A DNA stretch of 33,193 bases from positions 1 through 33,193 of the forward strand of contig JAJDEI010000149.1 in the NCBI GenBank assembly GCA_029259845.1. Direction: 5' to 3'. The translations under genes were made by a program, and so were the position numbers. The stretch is from Planctomycetaceae bacterium (GTDB lineage: Bacteria > Planctomycetota > Planctomycetia > Planctomycetales > Planctomycetaceae). Positions 25,547-33,193 of this stretch are shown piece by piece. The notes under the pieces were generated by a model. That model ran no database searches, was not told the origin of the DNA, and saw only the letters and a program-made list of their open reading frames with translations. Numbering within the stretch: the first letter of the stretch is position 1; every line of letters starts with the position of its first letter.

Positions 25547-25770
25547 TCAATGTTGACAAGCATCAACAGCTTCATGCAGGCGATTCGCGTGGTTGTGGGG
25601 AACTCGGGGAGTGGAATGGACGGATGTTGGCAGCCTTCACGGCTGGCGAGCGAGCAGTACATTCGTCCCCAGTTGTGGCCACGACGCGACTGCACAACTC
25701 GCCAGCCCTTTAACTCTGCGTACTGCAATGCCGCCTCGATCTCTTTGTTCGAATGCCGGCTCCGTGCCAT
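25547..25770 (-). pseudogene. HicA-like small basic protein gene with a single-base frameshift
   Basis: From the ATG at 25770 (GGAGGGAG about 10 bases upstream) the protein reads ARSRHSNKEIEAALQYAELK, GWRVVQSRRGHNWGRMYCSL, then REGCQ. This is typical of small HicA-like proteins with a dsRNA-binding-like core and a GHxWG His. After GCQ (near 25613-25629) the frame turns into PSIPLPEFPTTTRI, unlike the family. In the next frame the DNA reads SVHSTPRVPHNHANRLHEAV and then DACQH with a TGA at 25547-25549, which is the expected C-terminus (usually SIWSTPRNPxNHA). One base appears to be missing. The 224-base span would give 74 residues if restored. It could be a real mutation, a sequencing error or a programmed shift. 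Confidence 0.75.
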
Positions 25771-25800
25771 CTCACGAATCTCCCTCCGACCGCAACTGCC

Positions 25801-25897
25801 GTAGGGTCCGCTGTGCGGACCATGGCGGTGCGGTGCTCATGGAGGATGGTCTATGATGCTGTGAGTTTTCCACAGCGGTCCGCACAGCGGACCCTAC
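25801..25897. repeat. GGTCCGCTGTGCGGACC inverted pair
   Basis: GTAGGGTCCGCTGTGCGGAC (from 25801) and its exact inverse (25877-25897, ending GGACCCTAC) bound a 97-bp element. Each unit is itself a hairpin, GGTCCGC / GCGGACC with loop TGT. The element lies between the end of lysS and the start of the HicA-like gene. Other units are at 31897, 32196 and 32299. Confidence 0.8.
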
Positions 25898-25918
25898 GTG
25901 TCTACGTGCCTGCTTGGC

Positions 25919-27742
<1,824 letters not shown>

Positions 27743-27945
27743 CAACTCAGCAGTCAAAACGGGCCGGCAGCGCACGCCGCCGGATGCGGGAGCCGCGAAT
27801 AATCCCGAACCGGGCGTTCGAGGTCAACGGCAATGCCGTCAAGGGGCAGGGACAACCCGTGTTTACGCGACTCGCACGCCAAGGTAAAGTGTGCTCAGTT
27901 AGTACGACACCGCATCTTGACCTGTCGCATCCGAAGGGAGTCGTT

Positions 27946-28833
27946 ATGCGATCATTGCTGATTTGTCTCGCGATCCTTGCCCCGTTTTTGAAGAAAACAG
28001 TGGCTTCGGACTCAGCTGCGTCAACAGCGCCGGCGCTACTCCCTGCAAATCCTGCCAAGGCACCGATTCTGTTCGAAGTGCGCGTCATCAGTGCGCGGCC
28101 TGAATTCTTCGAACGAATGGAGCGAGACACGGGCCCCCGTCAGGTCCGACCAATGGATGTGCTGTCGCTGCCGAAAGTCGACGATTCTGAAATCGAGGTG
28201 TCTGGCGGAATTCGGCTATTGGATGCACGAACCGTTCACGAAACGAGGCCGGTGATCTTCTTGAAGAAGGTTGCCAATGAGAATCTCCGTGATTTGATCG
28301 CGGATGCTCAGTCCGATACGCGATCGAACATCTACTTCGCGCCGAGGCTCACGGTTGATGATGGTCAGACTGTGGAGTTGTACTCCTCCCAAACGGGGGG
28401 CAGCAAGGACGTGATCGCGGCCGGCCCGAACGGGGATTTCACTTCACGACATCCGATTGGTGATGCGGTTCGACTGATGATCAGGCCCCAAATGCGACCG
28501 GAGCAATTGTTGCGGCTCGATTTTCGAATCCGTAAGACGTCGCTGGGCAACGACGAGGAGCGACCGGTGGATGTCGCATCCGGCCAAATACCCATACAGC
28601 ATGTGATATCGACCGACATCGCTGCATCGGCGATCCTGAATTCGAATGAATCAATCGCGATTTGGGGCTTCGACTGGCAACACGATCAATCGCCGACCAG
28701 AGAGAAGCCCTCAACAATCGACCTGATTGCCGCATCGTTTGGAGCGGATTCGGAGCCAAAGCCTCCAATGCAGTTTCTCCTTCTGGTCACACCGCGAGCG
28801 GTCACCCCCCCACCGCCGTCTGGCGATCGTTAA
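27946..28833 (+). CDS. Secreted protein with a secretin-like segment
   Basis: This 295-residue protein begins with a signal peptide (about 1-20, RSLLICLAILAPFLKKTVAS). Its middle and end (ILFEVRVISA near residue 41, IYFAPRLTVDDGQTVELYSS, VISTDIAASAILNSNESIAI, WGFDWQHD, LLLVTPRAV) recall the C-terminal beta domain of secretins such as GspD/PilQ, with the LVTPRxV ending. There is no long N-domain set, so it is not a full secretin. It may be a degenerate or separate family found in planctomycetes. The ATG at 27946 has GGGAG 5 bases upstream. Base composition is lower in GC than the neighbours. It lies upstream of the sigma-factor gene, with 305 bases between. Confidence 0.65.
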   Translation: MRSLLICLAILAPFLKKTVASDSAASTAPALLPANPAKAPILFEVRVISARPEFFERMERDTGPRQVRPMDVLSLPKVDDSEIEVSGGIRLLDARTVHETRPVIFLKKVANENLRDLIADAQSDTRSNIYFAPRLTVDDGQTVELYSSQTGGSKDVIAAGPNGDFTSRHPIGDAVRLMIRPQMRPEQLLRLDFRIRKTSLGNDEERPVDVASGQIPIQHVISTDIAASAILNSNESIAIWGFDWQHDQSPTREKPSTIDLIAASFGADSEPKPPMQFLLLVTPRAVTPPPPSGDR

Positions 28834-28849
28834 GAGCGTCGCTTTTTTT
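28823..28849 (+). terminator. Possible weak intrinsic terminator
   Basis: GCGAT pairs with GTCGC (28823-28827 with 28838-28842) and is followed by seven T. The stem is only 5 bp and overlaps the stop codon of the secretin-like gene, so the call is tentative. It would separate that gene from the sigma-factor gene. Confidence 0.4.
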
Positions 28850-29138
28850 GACGTTCAATGCACCGGCAATGCATCCGTTGCCTCTGCACTCACCGGTAAC
28901 TCCGCCCCCACGAAACTCTCTCAAGGGTGTCGTACGCTGTTCACGTCTGACTGGGCAGAGGAGTTGCCGCGGGCAGTGAATCTCGAAACAATGACGTCAC
29001 GGTCCTTGCGCCTCAATTTCCGGAGCGATGAGGATTTTCGGAGGATCCATCTGATCCCAAGGACCCGCGATTTCGTAAGAAGTTCGCAAAGCTGGGAATT
29101 CTTGAGGGTTGGCAGGGATCAGCTTGGGTGAGGACACC
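28850..29138. other. Gap before the sigma-factor gene
   Basis: Nearly 290 bases lie between the possible terminator and the ECF sigma start. No gene is supported. The promoter of the sigma operon should be here, but I cannot point to a convincing -35/-10 pair. GAGGA at 29130-29134 is the likely ribosome-binding site. Confidence 0.4.
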
Positions 29139-29675
29139 ATGACCGACGGGGAGCGCGCTCGCATCGTGAGTGGGTGGGTGGAGGAGCACTCGCTGCCCCT
29201 CTATCGGTTCGCCTATCGGTTGTGCGGGTCGGCTGCCGATGCGGAAGACCTTGTGCAGCAGGCGTTTATGACGGCCCAACAGAAGGTGGGCCAGCTTCGC
29301 GACCACGACAAGGCCCTTTCCTGGCTGCTGACCATCGTACGGAACACCTTCCTCAAGGGCCGACGGCGGCCCGGTTTCGCACAGTTCGACACGTTTGACG
29401 GTTTCGCCGAACCAGCCATCGAGGATTCCCACGGAGCAGTCGACCGAGAGGAACTGCAAGCCGCCCTTAACGAGATGCCCGAAGACTTTCGACTCCCGGT
29501 CATTCTCTTTTATCTCCAGGAAATGAGTTACAAGCAGATCGCCGCACACCTCGAAGTGCCGGAAGGGACGGTGATGAGCCGGCTCTCACGCGGCAAAGCG
29601 TATCTTCGCCGGCGGCTTATCACCCGCCTGGGCGACGAGGCTCCCGCGCCGCTCGCAGCCGATACGTCAGTTTGA
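29139..29675 (+). CDS. ECF-family RNA polymerase sigma factor
   Basis: This 178-residue sigma-70 family protein of the extracytoplasmic-function type directs RNA polymerase to a set of stress or signal promoters. Region 2 is seen at about 20-75: LYRFAYRLCGSAADAEDLVQ, QAF, then KALSWLLTIVRNTFLKGRRR. Region 4 is at about 105-160: LQAALNEMPEDFRLPVILFY, YKQIAAHLEVPEGTVMSRLS and RGKAYLRRRL, with a helix-turn-helix. A short acidic and Ala-rich tail follows. The ATG at 29139 has GAGGA 4 bases upstream. The next gene, 64 bases downstream on the same strand, codes for a single-span membrane protein in the place of an anti-sigma factor. Confidence 0.93.
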   Translation: MTDGERARIVSGWVEEHSLPLYRFAYRLCGSAADAEDLVQQAFMTAQQKVGQLRDHDKALSWLLTIVRNTFLKGRRRPGFAQFDTFDGFAEPAIEDSHGAVDREELQAALNEMPEDFRLPVILFYLQEMSYKQIAAHLEVPEGTVMSRLSRGKAYLRRRLITRLGDEAPAPLAADTSV

Positions 29676-29739
29676 GATGAGAGAATTCCGATTTGAGAAC
29701 AGAGTCTTCCCGTTGGATGGATCCGCCTGAGCCGAGCCG

Positions 29740-30645
29740 ATGACGAAATCTCGCCACAATCCGAGTCTTCGCGAGCAACTGGACGCGGTCCGTCCCGGTT
29801 CGGACGGCCTGCGCCATGCCGACCTGCAGGAAGCGGCGGCTGCGGTCGAATCGTCCGGCGAGTGGCGAAAGATTCTCGATAACCAACAACAAATTGACCG
29901 GCTCCTCGCCGATGCCATGCAGGACGTGGAACTGCCGGAAGGAGCACAGCAGCGACTTCTGCAATCGCTGGCGGCTGCCGGCGAAGCGTCGCCATTCAGT
30001 GACCCGCAAGAGTTGTCGGAAGCGTCGTGTCCGATCCCACCCACCGTTGCCGCGTCCGACCCTCCTCAGCGGGTCAGCCGCCGCCGGTGGGCGTCCATCG
30101 CAGCGGCGACCGTGGGGCTCACGGCTTGCATCGGGCTTGGTTTGCTCCTGTGGAGCGGTGGACCGGCAACGCTCACGCTCGACGAGATTCGCAGCCAAAT
30201 CCCCCTCGCCGCCGATGGACAGATTGACGCGAGCCGTTTGGCCCCCTTTGATGACGCCTTCCTGCTAACCCTGCCGTCCGGTCGCTGGGATCGCGTCGCG
30301 ATTGGTGATCCGGTCGGGATCGACTGGTCACACGACGGCACGCACGACGCCGCCCTGCTGCCATTCACCACCGGCGGTCGGCATCCCCTGAGCGGCTACC
30401 TGTTGATCGCCCCCGCCTCCGCCGTCACCGCTCCGCCCGCACGCACGTTCCTCTCAACCGCCGGAATCAGCTACTTCCCGGTCGACAACACCGCCTGGAC
30501 CAGCACCGCCGGCTTGAATGGCACCGCCGGCTCGAATGGCTCCTCCGGCACGAATAACGCCGCCGGCGTACTGGTCTACGTCTGCTTCGTCGACCCCGGC
30601 AAACTCCCCGCCCTCCAGCGACTGCTGTACCCGCATTCGGCGTGA
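29740..30645 (+). CDS. Single-span membrane protein, probable anti-sigma partner
   Basis: This 301-residue protein has a cytoplasmic N-terminal part of about 115 residues (helical, with EWRKILDNQQQIDRLLADAM), one membrane helix (about 116-138, WASIAAATVGLTACIGLGLL) and a periplasmic part of about 160 residues. No ZAS zinc motif (HxxxCxxC) is seen. Position after an ECF sigma gene and the topology suggest an anti-sigma or effector role, as is frequent in planctomycetes, but the sequence alone does not prove it. Near the C-terminus an 18-base tandem repeat (30505-30570) codes for TAGLNGTAGSNGSSGTNNAA. The start at 29740 is the first ATG that gives this protein. Confidence 0.7.
   Translation: MTKSRHNPSLREQLDAVRPGSDGLRHADLQEAAAAVESSGEWRKILDNQQQIDRLLADAMQDVELPEGAQQRLLQSLAAAGEASPFSDPQELSEASCPIPPTVAASDPPQRVSRRRWASIAAATVGLTACIGLGLLLWSGGPATLTLDEIRSQIPLAADGQIDASRLAPFDDAFLLTLPSGRWDRVAIGDPVGIDWSHDGTHDAALLPFTTGGRHPLSGYLLIAPASAVTAPPARTFLSTAGISYFPVDNTAWTSTAGLNGTAGSNGSSGTNNAAGVLVYVCFVDPGKLPALQRLLYPHSA
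30505..30570. repeat. 18-base tandem repeat inside the probable anti-sigma gene
   Basis: Units ACCGCCGGCTTGAATGGC, ACCGCCGGCTCGAATGGC, TCCTCCGGCACGAATAAC and a partial GCCGCCGGC follow one another, 3.6 copies of 18 bases. They code for TAGLNG, TAGSNG, SSGTNN and AAG, so the reading frame tolerates gain or loss of a unit. Confidence 0.75.
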
Positions 30646-30716
30646 GCCGACGCGTCCTGGTAAGCTCCGCCACGGGTCGCAGCCCGTGGGCTTGGACTCT
30701 CAACCCTCTTCCTAAT

Positions 30717-30757
30717 CAACGACTCAACCGGTCAACGAATCAACGAAGTCAACTCCC
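30717..30757. repeat. Short degenerate tandem repeat before the oxidoreductase gene
   Basis: TCAACGACTCAACCGGTCAA and then CGAATCAACGAAGTCAAC show repeated TCAACGA/TCAACC units of seven to nine bases, ending three to eight bases before the start codon at 30760. It leaves no room for a Shine-Dalgarno site other than AAGTCAAC. Confidence 0.5.
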
Positions 30758-30759
30758 CC

Positions 30760-31842
30760 ATGATTCACTACGCCATCATCGGCGCCGGCGCCGTCTCCGA
30801 TTATCACCATGTGCCGGGTATCAACATCGATCCGCGGGCCGAACTGGTTGCGGTGTGTGATCCAAATGAACAGCTCCTGGCGAAACGCAAGGCCGAGTGG
30901 GGCGTCAACAAGCTCACGGCCCGCTATCAGGACATCGCCGATGATCCGGACGTCGATGCCGTCGTGATTGCGACGCCCAACTTCACCCACAAAGAGATCG
31001 CACTGGCGTGTATTGCGGGCGGCAAGCATGTGATGTGCGAGAAGCCGTTGGCCCTCAACGCGGCCGATGCGGACGAGATGTCTCGGGCGGCGGAGGCGGC
31101 GGGCGTCAGGCACATGACAGCGTTCACGTATCGTTTCGCCCCGTCGATGCGCTACCTGCGGCATCTCGTGCACAGCGGCGGGCTTGGCACGCCGCGCCAC
31201 TTCCGCTCGCAGCGGTTTCTCGATCTCCCCGAGACCAGTTGGGGATGGCGACAATACACGGACAAGGCCGGGGCAGGGGACCTGTTCGACATGACGATCC
31301 ACCGCATCGACTTTGCGATGGACCTGATGGGCCCGCTCACCTCGGTCTGCGGGGCGGTCGCCCAGTTCACTCCCCGCACCGTGACCCCCGCCGGCGGCTC
31401 CTGCCCCCCCTCCGACGTCGATGATTGGTCGGCCCTCATCGGACGTTTCGAGAGCGGAGCGGTCGGCGTGTGGGAGGGGAGCGTCGTCATGAAGGGCCAC
31501 CACAACGACGGCTTCGGCTGGGAGTGGGCCGAAGTCAACGGCTCGGAAGGGACCGCCGTCTACCGCCTCACCGAACCCAACAGCATCCTGCTCGGCAAGC
31601 CGGGCGAAAGCCTCGAAACCGTTCCCGTTCCCGAAGAGTACCTCGTCATCCCCGGCTCCCCCCGCGACCCGAAAGCAGGCGTCCCCAGCACGGTCTTCCG
31701 CTACGACCTCGTCTACGAACTCACCTCAGCCATCCTCGAAGACCGCCCCGCCACCCCCGGCTTCGACCACGGTGCCAGCGCCCAAGCCGTCGCCGACGCC
31801 GTGCTGGAGTCGAACGAAACGGGGCGGTGGATTGACCTCTAA
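30760..31842 (+). CDS. Gfo/Idh/MocA-family oxidoreductase
   Basis: This 360-residue NAD(P)-dependent sugar or inositol-type dehydrogenase has an N-terminal Rossmann fold (IHYAIIGAGAVSDYHHVPGI with GxGxxx; VCDPN), DAVVIATPNFTHKEIALA, the family motif CEKPLALN (about residues 93-100), and AFTYRFAPSMRYLRHLV. The C-terminal domain has AGDLFDMTIHRIDFAMDLMG, with the conserved Asp/His pair in DMTIHRID. Planctomycetes have many such proteins acting on varied sugars; the substrate cannot be named. It stands alone on this strand; a repeat begins on the base after its stop codon. It has no recognisable signal peptide and is probably cytoplasmic. Confidence 0.92.
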   Translation: MIHYAIIGAGAVSDYHHVPGINIDPRAELVAVCDPNEQLLAKRKAEWGVNKLTARYQDIADDPDVDAVVIATPNFTHKEIALACIAGGKHVMCEKPLALNAADADEMSRAAEAAGVRHMTAFTYRFAPSMRYLRHLVHSGGLGTPRHFRSQRFLDLPETSWGWRQYTDKAGAGDLFDMTIHRIDFAMDLMGPLTSVCGAVAQFTPRTVTPAGGSCPPSDVDDWSALIGRFESGAVGVWEGSVVMKGHHNDGFGWEWAEVNGSEGTAVYRLTEPNSILLGKPGESLETVPVPEEYLVIPGSPRDPKAGVPSTVFRYDLVYELTSAILEDRPATPGFDHGASAQAVADAVLESNETGRWIDL

Positions 31843-31954
31843 TCGCCCGTCTCGGGATGCACGTGTACCCGCCGCCCGTCGCCGAGAAAGTATCACGTAG
31901 GGTCCGCTGTGCGGACCATCGATCACGGTGGGACTTCAATGACCGGCAAGTCCG
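31843..31954 (+). repeat. Direct repeat with GGTCCGC hairpin, copy a
   Basis: The unit starts TCGCCCGTCTCGGGATGCAC, contains GGTCCGCTGTGCGGACC (31901-31917) and ends TGACCGGCAAGTCCG. Copy b at 32149-32253 matches almost throughout, apart from a 7-base insertion (ATCACGT) here. It begins on the base after the oxidoreductase stop. Confidence 0.85.
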
Positions 31955-32051
31955 TGGGGGACCCCGCTTGCTGGCAACCGGGGTCGCGCAGCGATGCGAG
32001 GTAGCTTCGGAAGCGTCGATCACCGAACCGCAACCTCCCCTGCCTTCGGCA

Positions 32052-32073
32052 CCCAGATTGCAAGCAATCTGGG
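32052..32073. repeat. Perfect 10-bp hairpin between the direct repeats
   Basis: CCCAGATTGC (32052-32061), loop AA, GCAATCTGGG (32064-32073). It is inside the 194-base spacer between the two direct repeats; the spacer also holds ACCCCAGCCACCC, the inner motif of the palindrome at 2758-2887. No gene is seen in the spacer. Confidence 0.65.
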
Positions 32074-32148
32074 CCACCCGCGGTGCGGCACTTGGTCTAA
32101 GGAATGGGGGGAGCATTTCCCGCACCGACGGGTGACCCCAGCCACCCG

Positions 32149-32253
32149 TCGCCCGTCTCGGGATGCACGTGAACCCGCCGCCCGTCGCCGAGCAAGTAGG
32201 GTCCGCTGTGCGGACCATCGATCACAGTGGGATTTCAATGACCGGCAAGTCCG
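32149..32253 (+). repeat. Direct repeat with GGTCCGC hairpin, copy b
   Basis: It has the same order of blocks as copy a at 31843-31954. The hairpin GGTCCGCTGTGCGGACC is at 32200-32216. With the inverted unit at 32299-32319 it forms an inverted pair like the one at 25801-25897. Confidence 0.85.
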
Positions 32254-32298
32254 ATGCCTCAATCGTTTGATATGTTGTGCCCCTGTCACCCTCCCAGC

Positions 32299-32319
32299 GG
32301 TCCGCACAGCGGACCCTAC
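32299..32319 (-). repeat. Inverted GGTCCGC unit that supplies a stop codon
   Basis: GGTCCGCACAGCGGACCCTA and a final C are seen. Read on the minus strand, the unit's leading GTAGGG gives the TAG stop codon of the HEPN-like gene at 32316-32318, followed at once by the hairpin. It may also act as the transcript end. Confidence 0.8.
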
Positions 32320-32927
32320 TTCGCTGGCTCCCGTGCTTCGATTTGTTTGGCCTTTCTTGCGTGTAGCTCTTCGCGGCAGTAAATCGTGGAAAGAATCGCG
32401 ATTCCAGCATTCCAAAGAGCAAGCTTCGGATTGTCCTTGAACAACTGTTCCACCGGCACGATGTTCGATCCGTCGTTAACGACGTTGATCCCATCGTTTC
32501 CGGAACCAGGTGAGGAAAAAATGTCGCACGCTTTGACGAAAGATCCAAATTGATCCCTGTTCATTCGGCGAGTACGTTCATCCAAATCGAATTGTACGTT
32601 CTTGACACCGTGGACCAAGCTGTTCCTCAATTCGGCTAGCCAGTAGAGAAACCTTCGTTCGTCAGAATCGAGAACATTCAGAGCTTTTGCGAACGCGAGT
32701 TTGCCGGATCGCTTATTTGCGAATTCGGTAAAGGAAAACACGCCTTCAAGAGGAGCGTGGCCAACTCGTTCAGTGAGCAAATGCGTAACGGCCGCCTCCA
32801 TCAGGGCATGCATCTTAACGATGAACGACCAATCATCTTCATCGAGAATGGAGTGAAAAAAACCTTCGTGCAAACCCAGTTGTCGTTGTAGTTCCCGGGC
32901 AGCGTCACCTACAGTATTGATAGTCAT
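32316..32927 (-). CDS. HEPN-like protein of unknown function
   Basis: This 203-residue soluble, mostly helical protein has DDWSFIVKMHALMEAAVTHL near residues 31-50 and WLAELRNSLVHGVKNV at 96-111. RNSLVH (101-106) fits the R-x4-H motif of HEPN domains, many of which are RNases in toxin-antitoxin and phage-defence systems. The MHALMEAAVTHLL helix before it also fits the HEPN/DUF4145-like arrangement. The rest (GINVVNDGSNIVPVEQLFKD) is not recognised. The ATG at 32927 is chosen because the frame upstream is repeat DNA. Base composition is clearly lower in GC than the surroundings, which suggests transfer. It is bounded by a repeat at its stop and a group II intron end upstream. No partner gene is seen in the window. 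Confidence 0.65.
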   Translation of the reverse strand: MTINTVGDAARELQRQLGLHEGFFHSILDEDDWSFIVKMHALMEAAVTHLLTERVGHAPLEGVFSFTEFANKRSGKLAFAKALNVLDSDERRFLYWLAELRNSLVHGVKNVQFDLDERTRRMNRDQFGSFVKACDIFSSPGSGNDGINVVNDGSNIVPVEQLFKDNPKLALWNAGIAILSTIYCREELHARKAKQIEAREPAK

Positions 32928-32984
32928 GATGGTAGGCCTAACGTTTGAGCTAACCGGACGGCGGCCAGCCGGGTAGTGAAGTAG

Positions 32985-33001
32985 GTCAGGCTTTGCCTGA
33001 C
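32985..33001. repeat. GTCAGGCTTTGCCTGAC hairpin
   Basis: A 7-bp stem with loop TTT lies upstream of the HEPN-like gene. It is preceded by GTAG and has the same loop and frame as GGTGGGCTTTGCCCACC at 21074, with other paired bases in the stem. Confidence 0.5.
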
Positions 33002-33055
33002 GCCATCGCCCAGATGCATGAACGCTGCTTGGTTTCTCGATCACGTCATTGGATC

Positions 33056-33193
<138 letters not shown>

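Noticed and set aside
31843-32319. Two-repeat CRISPR or attachment-site pair
   Set aside because: The direct repeats are over 100 bases and internally palindromic, with one long spacer. No integrase gene is present, so an att-site pair is not supported.

Overview
The window looks like chromosomal DNA from a planctomycete (phylum Planctomycetota). It is GC-rich, its genes lie mostly alone or in short runs on alternating strands, and its long gaps are filled with palindromic repeats. It also carries families common in that phylum: PQQ-type beta-propeller proteins with a GWRGP motif, a Gfo/Idh/MocA oxidoreductase, a secreted VWA protein, an ECF sigma factor next to a membrane protein, and large secreted proteins without a known domain. 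This assignment is inferred from gene style; there is no rRNA marker in the window.

Layout. At 1-2.7 kb: the end of a gene cut by the window edge, a MITE-like element, a YkgJ-type cysteine-cluster protein, an MtfA-type zinc peptidase and a CPBP membrane protease. At 2.7-7.3 kb: a 130-bp palindrome, a DUF485 plus ActP-type symporter operon, a lone trpC, a Nudix-like phosphoesterase and a Tat-exported protein. At 7.7-14.7 kb: FabH, a small two-helix membrane protein, a six-helix membrane protein, a NagB-like protein, a bifunctional-nuclease (DUF151) protein, a VWA protein and a DCC-family oxidoreductase. At 14.7-21 kb: a PQQ-like propeller protein, a large secreted TPR-like protein, a DegT/DnrJ aminotransferase and a protein with a C-terminal TRASH/YHS-like metal site. 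At 21-25 kb: ilvE, then a LolD-like ATPase and a LolC/E-like permease separated by a nested palindromic element. At 25.1-27.7 kb: a two-gene cassette whose first gene (HicA-like) is frameshifted, and lysS with an unusual insertion. At 27.9-30.6 kb: a secreted secretin-like protein, an ECF sigma factor and a single-span probable anti-sigma or effector protein. At 30.7-33.2 kb: a Gfo/Idh/MocA oxidoreductase, an array of GGTCCGC palindromes, a lower-GC HEPN-like gene and the 3' end of a group II intron on the minus strand.

The genes do not form one pathway. Local units that plausibly work together are the DUF485-symporter pair (ATGA overlap), the LolD/LolC-E export pair, the HicA-like pair and the sigma-factor cluster. 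Amino-acid biosynthesis genes (trpC, ilvE) are scattered, as is usual in planctomycetes.

The strongest unexplained signal is the repeats. At least ten families of short palindromic or hairpin-forming elements occupy almost every gap. Two copies of one family differ by paired, structure-preserving changes. Another supplies a stop codon. A heptanucleotide repeat has entered the lysS reading frame without breaking it.
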